Positions 1 through 6,498 of a stretch of 20,164 nt of DNA are shown here, in pieces; the first letter of the stretch is position 1; every line of letters begins with the position of its first letter. The stretch spans positions 1-20,164 of the forward strand of contig JBFMBL010000046.1 in the NCBI GenBank assembly GCA_040755195.1. Direction: 5' to 3'. The stretch is from SURF-55 sp040755195 (lineage in GTDB: Bacteria > Bacillota > Desulfotomaculia > Desulfotomaculales > Ammonificaceae). Below the pieces are notes generated by a model. That model ran no database searches. It was not told the origin of the DNA and saw only the letters and a list, made by a program, of their open reading frames with translations. The position numbers and the translations under genes were made by a program.

Positions 1-1193
1 AGACGGTCCTTTTCATACGTGCGCCTTTTCTTGCGCTTTTGCTGCGGCGTGTCCGGATAATCCTAAGCGGCGACGTTCAAACAGTATGTGTCACCACAGC
101 CGGCGAACTGTTGCTCAACCCCTTCTTCTGGCAGACCCTCCACGGCATCGAAGCAAAAATCTTCTTGTTGTTGCACGAAACGCTGCACCTCGGTTTCCGA
201 CACCCCTGGCTCAGCCTGGGCCGCGACCCCGCGCTATACAATACGGCAGCCGACATGGTGGTCAACGAAATGCTTTTGCGGCATGGTTTCCAGCCACCAC
301 GCGGGAAATTCGTTACTGCGGATATGGTGTACACAGCTTTTAACCTCTGTGGGAAAAAAACGATAACGTTGAAAGAGTTAAAACAGGCATCCGTAGAAGA
401 GGTTTACCGTTTAATAAATCAACCCGGCACATCTGCTAAACCCACGGGTAACCACGCCGCCGGCCTCATGGACCTCGTTGATGGGGAAAAGCAGGACGGA
501 TTGGTTGTACAAGAAGGCGCCTTAATCGAAGAGGAAGAGCCGGAAAAACGCTGGCGGGAGATAATGGCTGAAGCACTGGTTGCAGCAAGGAATGCCGGTG
601 TGCTGCCGGGGGATACTGAACGCACGGTAACCACTTCTCTTCAGCCGCGAATCGACTGGCGCAGAACTCTGAGGGTAAGCCTTTTGGAGGGGGCGGGTCG
701 GATGGTGGTAAATACCTGGCAGTATCCGTCACGGCGAAATATGTTTCTTCCCGGGTTGAAACGCCTCGGCTTACAAACGGTAAGAATTCTTCTTGATTGT
801 TCCGGTTCCGTCAGGAATGAAACATTGCAGTGTTTTGTTTCAGAGATATTTTCGCTCGCTGCATCTCTGCGTTGTGACGTGAGTATCATTCCTTGGGATG
901 CACAAGTCTATCGGTCAATTAGAGCTTCTGCTTATAATATAAAAGATTCAGCGCTGCGTTGCCTGCGCGGCGGCGGCGGTACGGTGCTGCAACCGGCCCT
1001 CAGACAATTACACCACGAAATACGACATCAGGACATGGTGCTGATCTTATCTGACGGATACATCTCCGACATCACCGCGAAGGATACCTTGGATCTATAC
1101 CGCAAGGTGGCCCGCCGTGCGGCCGGGATGATCTTTGTCACAACGGGAAACAAACCTCGCCTGCCACATACCAAAATCATCGCCATAGATTAG
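1..1193 (+). CDS. VWA-like metallopeptidase-type protein (DUF2201 family), 5' partial
   Basis: The reading frame is open from base 3 with no stop, and the residues before the TTG at 39 (ending RAPFLALLLRR) fit the family, so the true start lies left of the window. Counting from the TTG at 39, an HExxH motif (HETLH) lies at residues 46-50, as in the N-terminal putative metallopeptidase domain of this family. An acidic linker follows around residues 150-175. The C-terminal third is a VWA-like domain with a MIDAS-type DCSGS and a later LSDGY strand. In this family the protein usually sits next to a MoxR-type AAA+ ATPase, which would be off the left edge. Its biochemical role is not established; a metal-dependent chaperone or protease partner of MoxR is the usual guess. 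No membrane segment is seen. Family call is firm, function is not. Confidence 0.85.
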   Translation, partial: TVLFIRAPFLALLLRRVRIILSGDVQTVCVTTAGELLLNPFFWQTLHGIEAKIFLLLHETLHLGFRHPWLSLGRDPALYNTAADMVVNEMLLRHGFQPPRGKFVTADMVYTAFNLCGKKTITLKELKQASVEEVYRLINQPGTSAKPTGNHAAGLMDLVDGEKQDGLVVQEGALIEEEEPEKRWREIMAEALVAARNAGVLPGDTERTVTTSLQPRIDWRRTLRVSLLEGAGRMVVNTWQYPSRRNMFLPGLKRLGLQTVRILLDCSGSVRNETLQCFVSEIFSLAASLRCDVSIIPWDAQVYRSIRASAYNIKDSALRCLRGGGGTVLQPALRQLHHEIRHQDMVLILSDGYISDITAKDTLDLYRKVARRAAGMIFVTTGNKPRLPHTKIIAID

Positions 1194-1269
1194 CGAAACC
1201 CGGCCGATAACTTCCCAAAGAAAAGTTCTTATATGTTTACCATAAGTTATAACCGATTACAAAAGGTGG

Positions 1270-1298
1270 TTGTTATAATACCATCGGTTAGTTATAAT
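1270..1298 (+). promoter_or_regulatory. Sigma-A-like promoter of the CGGC gene, with possible operator
   Basis: TTGTTA at 1270-1275 and a perfect TATAAT at 1293-1298 are separated by 17 bp, placing transcription start near 1305, about 30 nt before the ATG at 1337. An interrupted inverted repeat overlaps it: TTATAACCGAT at 1247-1257 against ATCGGTTA-GT-TATAA at 1283-1297, the right arm covering the -10 box. This could be a repressor site. A second TATAAT at 1274-1279 has no good -35 partner. Confidence 0.55.
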
Positions 1299-1336
1299 AA
1301 GCATATTTAAAATAATTCTCATCTGGGGGGATATTA

Positions 1337-1696
1337 ATGGCTCGTGTTGTTATTGTTTCATGTAAGAAAATCAGAGACGTATTATGTGTTTCATGTGTCA
1401 AATGCTTTAAGGCCGCTCAGGATAGGGTAGGAGAATTTGAGAGGTACAAGGACGAGCCTCTCGACATAGTGGCGCTCGGGGATTGCGGAGATTGCCCAGG
1501 CCTGGTGATGCCAAAACTTGCGCTGGTCAATACCATAGCCAAGTCAATGGACCGGGATTACGATGTTGTACATCTGGGAACATGTATAGTTAGAGCCACC
1601 ACAACGGCTGCCTGCCCCATCGATGTGGCTGATCTCACCGAACGGATAAAACTGGTTTTTGGCAAGGATGTTGTTATCGGGACACATCCCTGGTAA
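1337..1696 (+). CDS. CGGC domain-containing protein (putative metal-binding)
   Basis: A 119-residue soluble protein starting at ATG 1337 after a GGGGGG Shine-Dalgarno about 6 nt upstream. Eight cysteines are visible at residues 9, 17, 20, 23, 50, 53, 83 and 93. The GDCGDCPG segment (48-55) and the HLGTC segment (79-83) match the CGGC domain, a small Cys-rich family of anaerobes proposed to bind metal; this member reads C-G-D-C at the namesake position. The role is unknown. It is a single-gene unit: its own promoter lies upstream and a strong terminator directly downstream. Nothing ties it functionally to the flanking genes. Confidence 0.8.
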   Translation: MARVVIVSCKKIRDVLCVSCVKCFKAAQDRVGEFERYKDEPLDIVALGDCGDCPGLVMPKLALVNTIAKSMDRDYDVVHLGTCIVRATTTAACPIDVADLTERIKLVFGKDVVIGTHPW

Positions 1697-1713
1697 GGAT
1701 GGAATATAGTTAT

Positions 1714-1747
1714 CCCGGGAGAATATGGTCTCCCGGGTTTTTTATTT
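1714..1747 (+). terminator. Strong rho-independent terminator after the CGGC gene
   Basis: A perfect 9-bp stem, CCCGGGAGA (1714-1722) with TCTCCCGGG (1729-1737), closes a 6-nt loop and is followed at once by TTTTTT (1738-1743) and a further T-rich stretch. It lies 17 nt after the stop codon. Confidence 0.93.
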
Positions 1748-1768
1748 TGCAAACGCCAGGTTTAAAAC

Positions 1769-1786
1769 CTTCGCCTTTAGGCGAAG
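1769..1786. repeat. Short perfect hairpin in the CGGC-GT4 spacer
   Basis: CTTCGCC (1769-1775) and GGCGAAG (1780-1786) pair perfectly around a TTTA loop. On the plus strand no T-tract follows. Read on the minus strand it is followed by GTTTTAAACC, so it could weakly stop antisense transcription. The function is not clear. Confidence 0.4.
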
Positions 1787-1801
1787 AGCTTTAGCGTCAA
1801 T

Positions 1802-1869
1802 TTGCTTAGAACTTCCCCGGCGCTATAAGTTTAATAATTATTGTGAAATTGCACAACGAATTTCAACAA
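1802..1869 (+). promoter_or_regulatory. Weak promoter candidate and inverted repeat upstream of GT4 gene
   Basis: TTGCTT (1802-1807) and TATAAG (1824-1829) are 16 bp apart, a weak sigma-A-like pair. Just downstream, TTGTGAAATT (1841-1850) and AATTTCAACAA (1859-1869) form an inverted repeat with one extra base in the right arm, in a position where a repressor could act. The rest of the 1748-1947 spacer shows no gene. Confidence 0.3.
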
Positions 1870-1947
1870 TTTTCTCCATTAAACAGGGGATAAAACCGCT
1901 ATAGAGAATACCAAATAAGGATTCAGGATATTAAGTGTCTGAACAGC

Positions 1948-3120
1948 GTGCGAAATGGAGGTACACACCCTCTGCGTATCGGCGTTTTCACTGATAGTTA
2001 CCGGCCTTATACGAGTGGCGTGGTACGTTCGATAGAGACCTTCCGGGCAGAATTAGAAGCCCGGGATGCTCTTTTTTATATTTTTGCGCCATGGTACAAA
2101 GGATGTAAGCCGGAAAGTCGCATATACAGGTTTGTATCGTTCCCGGTGCCGACAAACCCCGGTTTCAGGCTGGCATTACCGTTTTCATTGAAAATCGGTT
2201 CCACGATAAAAGAATTAAAACTCGATCTTGTCCACGTTCATTCACCCTTTTTACTTGGCGGGTTAGGCGCGCGATGGGCACGGCGCTTGGATCTGCCGCT
2301 GGTTTTCACCTACCATACACTTTACGAAGAATATGTCCATTACTTCCCGTTTCTTAAGACACAAACACGACAGTTAACCCTGCGGTATACCACCGCTTTT
2401 TGCAACCGCTGCGATCTGGTGCTTGCTCCCACCAGGGTAATCGGCAGTTATTTATTGGAAACAGGTGTCCGCGCACGAATACGAACTCTGCCTACCGGTA
2501 TTGATTTGAAGTCTTTCCAGGGAGGGGACCGTGACGGTTTCCGGAAGCGTTACGGTATTGGGCCGGATGAGCGGGTTATGGTTTATGTGGGGCGCCTGGC
2601 GAAAGAAAAAAACATCGGTTTCCTTCTAAAGACGCTCGGTCTTATTGTTGATCGGCTGCCCGGTACCAGGTTGCTACTGGTAGGCGGCGGGCCGCAACGG
2701 GAGGATTTAGTGAAGGAAGCCGAGGAGAAGAATGTTGGGCGAAACGTTGTCTTTACCGGTCCGGTTGCCCCGGATTACGTTAAAGATTGCTATGCGGCGG
2801 GGGATGTATTTGTGATTTCTTCCCTTACCGAAACTCAGGGGCTTGTCGTAGGGGAAGCAAAGGCTGCCGGATTGCCGGCCGTAGCGGTGCGGGCTAAAGG
2901 TTTGACGGAAATGGTCGACGAAGGGGTTGATGGGTTTTTAGTCCCTTTAGACGAAAAGGTTTTTGCGGAACGTGTGTGCCGGCTCTTCGAAGACCGAGAG
3001 CTTTACGGACGTTTCCGTGTTAATGCCCTGCAAAAGGCTGAAGAGTTGTCAGCGCCACGGGCTGCCGACACGCTTTTGAATTACTACCAGGAGGCTATTA
3101 AAAGCAAAGGAGTTTTTTAG
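1948..3120 (+). CDS. Glycosyltransferase family 4 (GT-B), diacylglycerol/mannosyl-transferase-like
   Basis: This is a full-length GT4 retaining glycosyltransferase (about 390 residues) of the type that includes 1,2-diacylglycerol 3-glucosyltransferases and related lipid glycosyltransferases. The N-terminal Rossmann half has RIGVFTDSYRPYTSGVV, VHVHSPF and YHTLYEEY. The C-terminal half has PTGID, YVGRLAKEKN, VGGGPQRE and the donor-site E-x7-E segment (TETQGLVVGEA). There is no membrane span; a peripheral membrane enzyme acting on a lipid acceptor is likely but the substrate cannot be read off. The listed start is the GTG at 1948, which has no Shine-Dalgarno. A GGAGGT at 1957-1962 is ideally placed for an in-frame CTG at 1972, giving (M)RIGVFTDSY, the usual family N-terminus. 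The degS gene follows after 19 bp. Confidence 0.88.
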   Translation: MRNGGTHPLRIGVFTDSYRPYTSGVVRSIETFRAELEARDALFYIFAPWYKGCKPESRIYRFVSFPVPTNPGFRLALPFSLKIGSTIKELKLDLVHVHSPFLLGGLGARWARRLDLPLVFTYHTLYEEYVHYFPFLKTQTRQLTLRYTTAFCNRCDLVLAPTRVIGSYLLETGVRARIRTLPTGIDLKSFQGGDRDGFRKRYGIGPDERVMVYVGRLAKEKNIGFLLKTLGLIVDRLPGTRLLLVGGGPQREDLVKEAEEKNVGRNVVFTGPVAPDYVKDCYAAGDVFVISSLTETQGLVVGEAKAAGLPAVAVRAKGLTEMVDEGVDGFLVPLDEKVFAERVCRLFEDRELYGRFRVNALQKAEELSAPRAADTLLNYYQEAIKSKGVF

Positions 3121-3139
3121 GTCTTGGGGGTAGGGTATT

Positions 3140-4276
3140 GTGGTGGAAATTAAAACTCTCGATGAAATCATTAAAGATACGATAGATTTAATCGAAAAAA
3201 GTAAAGAGGAGATTTATAACATCGCAGAAGCCGCAGAAGCTGAAACCGTTCGAATGCGGCAAGAGGTTGAATCAATACGGGAAGAGACTCAGGAAATTAT
3301 AGCCAAAGTAGATTCTCTGCAGGCTGCCGAAAGGAAAGCTCGCCTCCGGTTGATGGAGGTCAGTTCGGATTTTAAAAACTACTCGGAGAAAGATATCAAA
3401 GACGCTTATGAAAATGCCCAAGGGCTGCAAATCGAGCTGATTACCCTCCGGTCGCAAGAGAATGTGCTCCGCATCCGCCGGGATGAACTGGAACGCGGTT
3501 TGAAACGACAGCTCGTAACCAAGAAGAGAGCCGAACGCCTGGCTTCACAGGTTGGTGTAATCCTTCAGTATTTAAAGGGCGACCTTCAAGATGCCGCAGA
3601 CCGGCTCGGGGAAATGCACCAATGGCAGGCTATGGCCTTAAGGATTCTCGAAGCCCAGGAGGAAGAAAGACGTCGGGTTGCCCGGGAGATACATGACGGA
3701 CCAGCGCAATCAATGGCAAACGTAGTAATGCGGGCGGAGTTTTGTCTGAGGCTTATGGAAAAGGATCCGGCGAAACTCCGTGAAGAGCTTCAGGCGCTTC
3801 AGGTTATTGTACGCGATAGCCTGCAGGATACCAGGAAGATCATTTTTGACCTCCGACCGATGGCGCTCGATGATATAGGCTTATCCGCGGCTTTGAAGAA
3901 ATTCATATCGAATTATAAGGAACAGTATGGACTGCCGGTAGAATTCCAGTACTACGGCCCGCAGAGAAGGTTACCGGCGGCGGTTGAGGTTGCCTTATTC
4001 AGGATAGTGCAGGAGGGACTCAACAACATATACAAACATGCTGACGCCACCAGCGTCCAGGTTAAACTCGAGGTTTTGCCCGACAAGGTAAACCTGGTGG
4101 TGCGTGACAACGGTAAAGGGTTTAATCCACAGAAGATAATGAAGGATATGCGTCGGAAGGGATACGGGCTTATTGGAGTTAAAGAGCGGGTGCAATTGTT
4201 GAAAGGGGAAATGAACATCGATTCCTCACCCGGCAACGGGACGACCCTTGTTGTCCGGTTCGATGTGGAAGAGTAG
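3140..4276 (+). CDS. degS: DegS-like cytoplasmic sensor histidine kinase
   Basis: At 378 residues it is close to the usual DegS length and has no transmembrane segment. Residues 1 to about 170 are a charged, coiled-coil-rich region like the DegS sensor domain. A HisKA_3 dimerisation/phosphoacceptor helix follows with the H-box VAREIHDGPAQS; the phosphorylated histidine is H185. The HATPase domain shows the N-box (RIVQEGLNNIYKHA), G1 (VVRDNGKGF) and G2 (GYGLIGVKERV). It would autophosphorylate and pass phosphate to the DegU-like regulator just downstream. Start is GTG 3140 or the adjacent GTG 3143, after a GGGGGTAGGG ribosome site. The stimulus is unknown. It may be co-transcribed with the GT4 gene (19-bp gap). 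Confidence 0.92.
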   Translation: MVEIKTLDEIIKDTIDLIEKSKEEIYNIAEAAEAETVRMRQEVESIREETQEIIAKVDSLQAAERKARLRLMEVSSDFKNYSEKDIKDAYENAQGLQIELITLRSQENVLRIRRDELERGLKRQLVTKKRAERLASQVGVILQYLKGDLQDAADRLGEMHQWQAMALRILEAQEEERRRVAREIHDGPAQSMANVVMRAEFCLRLMEKDPAKLREELQALQVIVRDSLQDTRKIIFDLRPMALDDIGLSAALKKFISNYKEQYGLPVEFQYYGPQRRLPAAVEVALFRIVQEGLNNIYKHADATSVQVKLEVLPDKVNLVVRDNGKGFNPQKIMKDMRRKGYGLIGVKERVQLLKGEMNIDSSPGNGTTLVVRFDVEE

Positions 4277-4310
4277 TAATTGACCGGTTAGTCAGATAAG
4301 CCAACAAGAT

Positions 4311-4361
4311 GCGCCGTATAACCAACTAAAACTAATGCATGAAAATTATTGCGCCGGATAA
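4311..4361. repeat. Direct repeat pair GCGCCGKATAA upstream of degU
   Basis: GCGCCGTATAA at 4311-4321 and GCGCCGGATAA at 4351-4361 match at 10 of 11 positions and start exactly 40 bp apart, close to four helical turns. They lie in the 145-bp spacer between degS and degU and could be paired regulator sites. Confidence 0.35.
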
Positions 4362-4391
4362 TGACAGGCAGCGGTACAAGATGCTATTAAG

Positions 4392-4416
4392 CCACACTCT
4401 TGATCTGTGTGGGGGG
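4392..4416 (+). promoter_or_regulatory. Hairpin overlapping the degU ribosome-binding site
   Basis: CCACAC (4392-4397) and GTGTGG (4407-4412) are perfect complements around a 9-nt loop. The right arm runs into the GGGGGG Shine-Dalgarno (4411-4416) that serves the ATG at 4422. Pairing would partly hide the ribosome site, so translation control is possible. Confidence 0.35.
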
Positions 4417-4421
4417 ATGAG

Positions 4422-5060
4422 ATGGTGGTAAGAGTTCTGATTACGGATGACCATGTTTTGGTAAGGGAAGGGCTCAGGAAGATACTTTCGGTGGAACCGA
4501 AAATTCAAGTGGTCGGAGAAGCCTCAAACGGGCAAGAGGCAGTGGATTTGGTACGGAAAGAAACCGTTGACGTTATACTTCTCGACGTGAACATGCCGGT
4601 GATGAACGGTATCGATGCCTGCAAGGAAATAAAAAGGATTAAACCCGGTGTGGCTGTGGTTGCTCTTACCATTCACGACCAGGATGAATATCTTTTTGAG
4701 ATGATCAGGGCCGGCGTATCCGGTTACGTTTTGAAAGACATCTCCTCGGACAAACTCGTCGAAACAATTGAAGGAGTAGCAAAGGGGGAATCCTTCATTC
4801 CGCCGCAACTTATGTCAAGAGTATTTCATGAATTCAACAGATTGTCGGCAAGAGGCAATCCCGATGGGCTTACCGAGCGCGAAATCGAGGTTTTGCGCTT
4901 AGTGGCCGAAGGATCCAGCAACAGGGACATCGCCGGAAAACTCTATATCAGCGAAAAAACGGTGAAGAACCACCTTTCAAACATCTTTCAAAAAATAGGG
5001 GTTACCGACCGGACGCAGGCCGCTCTATACGCGCTGAAGCAGCGGCTAGTGGAGTTATAG
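4422..5060 (+). CDS. degU: DegU-like NarL-family response regulator
   Basis: A receiver domain occupies roughly residues 1-118, with the acidic pair in LITDDH and the phosphoacceptor in LLDVNMP (D55 from this start). A LuxR-type helix-turn-helix follows in the last 65 residues (LTEREIEVLRLVAEG, then ISEKTVKNHLSNIF). The cognate kinase is almost certainly the DegS-like protein immediately upstream. As a DNA-binding regulator next to the Tad locus, it is the natural candidate to control pilus expression, which is inference. ATG 4422 is chosen because GGGGGG sits 5 nt upstream; the GTG at 4407 lies inside a hairpin and has no ribosome site. Confidence 0.92.
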   Translation: MVVRVLITDDHVLVREGLRKILSVEPKIQVVGEASNGQEAVDLVRKETVDVILLDVNMPVMNGIDACKEIKRIKPGVAVVALTIHDQDEYLFEMIRAGVSGYVLKDISSDKLVETIEGVAKGESFIPPQLMSRVFHEFNRLSARGNPDGLTEREIEVLRLVAEGSSNRDIAGKLYISEKTVKNHLSNIFQKIGVTDRTQAALYALKQRLVEL

Positions 5061-5078
5061 TGCTCGCTTATTTAATAT

Positions 5079-5100
5079 ATAGGACTTTGGTCCTATTATT
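5079..5100 (+). terminator. Weak terminator-like hairpin after degU
   Basis: ATAGGAC (5079-5085) and GTCCTAT (5090-5096) form a 7-bp stem with a TTTG loop, followed only by TATT. It lies 18 nt after the degU stop. The poor T-tract suggests partial termination separating the regulator genes from the pilin gene. Confidence 0.5.
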
Positions 5101-5140
5101 AAAGGCAAAAATATCCTGAAAAAATTGAGCCTCGGGTTCG

Positions 5141-5170
5141 ATGGTAAGCCCCAAACGGGTTTGTTACCAT
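5141..5170 (+). promoter_or_regulatory. Structured leader element / operator-like palindrome upstream of flp
   Basis: ATGGTAA (5141-5147) pairs with TTACCAT (5164-5170). Nested inside is CAAACGGGTTTG (5152-5163), a near-perfect palindrome, so the whole segment can fold as a two-part hairpin with a GCCC bulge. It ends about 20 nt before the flp ribosome site. CAAACGCGTTTG, differing at one base, recurs upstream of cpaF at 10534-10545, so it may instead act as a DNA operator. It does not match a riboswitch class I can recognise. Confidence 0.45.
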
Positions 5171-5206
5171 AGAAACAGAAAAAAAGTTGTAAAGGAGGGA
5201 AAAACG

Positions 5207-5371
5207 ATGATCAAGGCATTAAGGCGGCTATGGAAGGAAGAGGAAGGGCAGGGAATGGCTGAGTACGGATTGATACTGGCGCTGGTAGCCATTGCGGTAA
5301 TTGCAGCACTAACCTTCCTAGGCGGCAGAGTAGGCAACAAGCTTAACGAAGTCGGTAATAACCTGGCTTAG
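5207..5371 (+). CDS. flp: Flp-type (type IVc) major pilin
   Basis: The 54-residue product has the Flp pilin layout: a short charged leader ending EEEG, predicted cleavage after G14 (G^QGMAEYG), the diagnostic Glu5-Tyr6 pair of the mature pilin, then a single hydrophobic helix (LILALVAIAVIAALTFL). The mature pilin would be 40 residues. The start is ATG 5207 after the AAAGGAGGG ribosome site at 5191-5199; the ORF is open upstream to the TAA before 5141 but has no other site. TadV would remove the leader, and CpaF/TadB/TadC would polymerise the product. Hairpins on both sides suggest it is expressed as its own abundant transcript. Confidence 0.95.
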   Translation: MIKALRRLWKEEEGQGMAEYGLILALVAIAVIAALTFLGGRVGNKLNEVGNNLA

Positions 5372-5388
5372 AAACGAGAGGAAGGTAT

Positions 5389-5412
5389 TCCGTATCGTAC
5401 CGGCTGTTTTTT
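5389..5412 (+). terminator. Possible weak terminator after flp
   Basis: A short imperfect stem around CCGTA-TCG-TAC-C-GG (5389-5402, one bulged C) is followed after CTG by six T residues (5407-5412). It lies shortly after the flp stop. The stem is weak, so at most partial termination is expected. Confidence 0.3.
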
Positions 5413-5499
5413 CGTAATAATCCAGCTAAGTTGAATCATGGTTATTTTTGCGTCGTTTCTAACCGAACCCAGCAGTTAGGTACCTCCTACCCCTGCATA

Positions 5500-5531
5500 G
5501 ACCCTACCCGACCACAAGGCCGGGTAGGGTC
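5500..5531 (+). terminator. Long hairpin in the flp-tadV spacer (attenuator or stabiliser)
   Basis: GACCCTACCCG (5500-5510) and CGGGTAGGGTC (5521-5531) are perfect 11-bp complements around a 10-nt segment that can close further by two C-G pairs with an ACAA loop. No T-tract follows, so it is not a standard intrinsic terminator. Between a pilin gene and its assembly genes such a stem would suit transcript processing, 3'-end protection or partial read-through. Confidence 0.6.
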
Positions 5532-5601
5532 ACCTTTGAAACTATAATTACTTATGCAAAAGAGTATTGCTGGAATTCAGTCAAAGAATAAGGTGGTTTT
5601 C

Positions 5602-6093
5602 TTGTCGGTCTTGGATGTTCTCCTTATAGCCATTGTGCTTATTTCTATCGTTACAGATCTTTACAGACGACGTATTTATAACGTGGTTCTTTTCCCTGCA
5701 ATCATTTTTGCCATTGTATACCGGTGCGTAACCGGGGGGTTGGCGGGCGCTATAGACGGCTTGACCGGACTGGTGGTTGGAATGGCTTTATTGATTATAC
5801 CGTATTTCAACGGCGGTGTAGGCGCAGGAGATGTGAAACTTCTTGGCGCAATAGGAGCATGCGGCGGACCGATGTTCGTGTTGTATACCTTTCTGGCGGG
5901 AGCCGTGATGGGGGGAGTGGCTTCCTGTTACCTTCTTCTCAGGGACGGCCGGTTATGGACGGCTTTGAAGGGGGCATGTTTGAGTCTGATACTACCGGGC
6001 AGCGCAGGGGTATGGCTGGGGGAAAGCTGCCTGAAGTTTCCATACGGCGTGATGTTTTGTCTGGGGGTATTTGTGGCCTTCTGGCTGAGGTGA
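5602..6093 (+). CDS. tadV: Tad-locus prepilin peptidase (A24 family, TadV/CpaA)
   Basis: A short polytopic membrane aspartyl protease with both catalytic motifs: TDLYRRRIYN (D19) and GAGDVKLLG (D77), numbered from the TTG at 5602. It lacks the N-methylase domain of PilD-type enzymes, as expected for Tad peptidases. It would cleave Flp, TadE and possibly TadG leaders at the cytoplasmic face. TTG 5602 is chosen because AAGGTGG lies 5 nt upstream and the resulting N-terminus fits the family; ATG 5554 has no ribosome site and would add 16 residues. A TATAAT at 5543-5548 could be the -10 of an internal promoter but lacks a good -35. The tadE ATG follows the stop by 4 nt. Confidence 0.9.
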   Translation: MSVLDVLLIAIVLISIVTDLYRRRIYNVVLFPAIIFAIVYRCVTGGLAGAIDGLTGLVVGMALLIIPYFNGGVGAGDVKLLGAIGACGGPMFVLYTFLAGAVMGGVASCYLLLRDGRLWTALKGACLSLILPGSAGVWLGESCLKFPYGVMFCLGVFVAFWLR

Positions 6094-6097
6094 TACT

Positions 6098-6487
6098 ATG
6101 AAATTCAAAAATACTCGAGGCCAGGCTACAGTTGAACTTGCGCTTATATTACCTATACTGTTGCTTATCCTTTTCGGTATTATGGAATTCGGACGGATTT
6201 TTTCGGCCTATTTGATAATAACCAACGCGGCCAGGGAAGGAGCTCGGCAGGCGTCGATAGGTGCCGATAACGCGATTATTGAAAGCTCGGTTTATAGCGC
6301 TGCATACACCCTTGAATCGTCTAGATTGACAATAGATATTTCCCCCTTTTCTAAAGCGGACCGTGTAACCGGTGTAACCTCTACCGTCACCGTTGGGTAC
6401 TCGGTTTATCTGGTTATCCCGATGATCAGCGATATTATTCAGAACCCGTTTCCACTTCAGGCACGATCTGTGATGCGGGTGGAATGA
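6098..6487 (+). CDS. tadE: TadE-like minor pilin
   Basis: A 129-residue protein with a prepilin-like N-terminus: short basic leader, then RGQATVELALILP, with Glu at the fifth position after the predicted G^Q cleavage site, and a hydrophobic helix through FGIMEFGRIF. The NAAREGARQAS segment after the helix is typical of TadE. The C-terminal part is a small beta-rich domain. It would be a TadV-processed pseudopilin needed for pilus assembly. The GAGGTGA ribosome site overlaps the tadV stop region, so translation is probably coupled. Confidence 0.88.
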   Translation: MKFKNTRGQATVELALILPILLLILFGIMEFGRIFSAYLIITNAAREGARQASIGADNAIIESSVYSAAYTLESSRLTIDISPFSKADRVTGVTSTVTVGYSVYLVIPMISDIIQNPFPLQARSVMRVE

Positions 6488-6498
6488 GGTGAGCGAAG

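Noticed and set aside
466..732. Antisense ORFs within the VWA gene
   Set aside because: Proline/arginine/serine-rich translations without ribosome sites, typical of the reverse strand of a real gene.
1769..1786. Second terminator after the CGGC gene
   Set aside because: The stem is perfect but no T-tract follows on the plus strand, and a strong terminator is already present at 1714-1747.
5101..5206. c-di-GMP (GEMM-I) riboswitch in the flp leader
   Set aside because: A GGCAAA-like segment and a GGTAA/TTACC stem are present, but the conserved GACGCAAAGCC-type core and the tetraloop-receptor arrangement are not.
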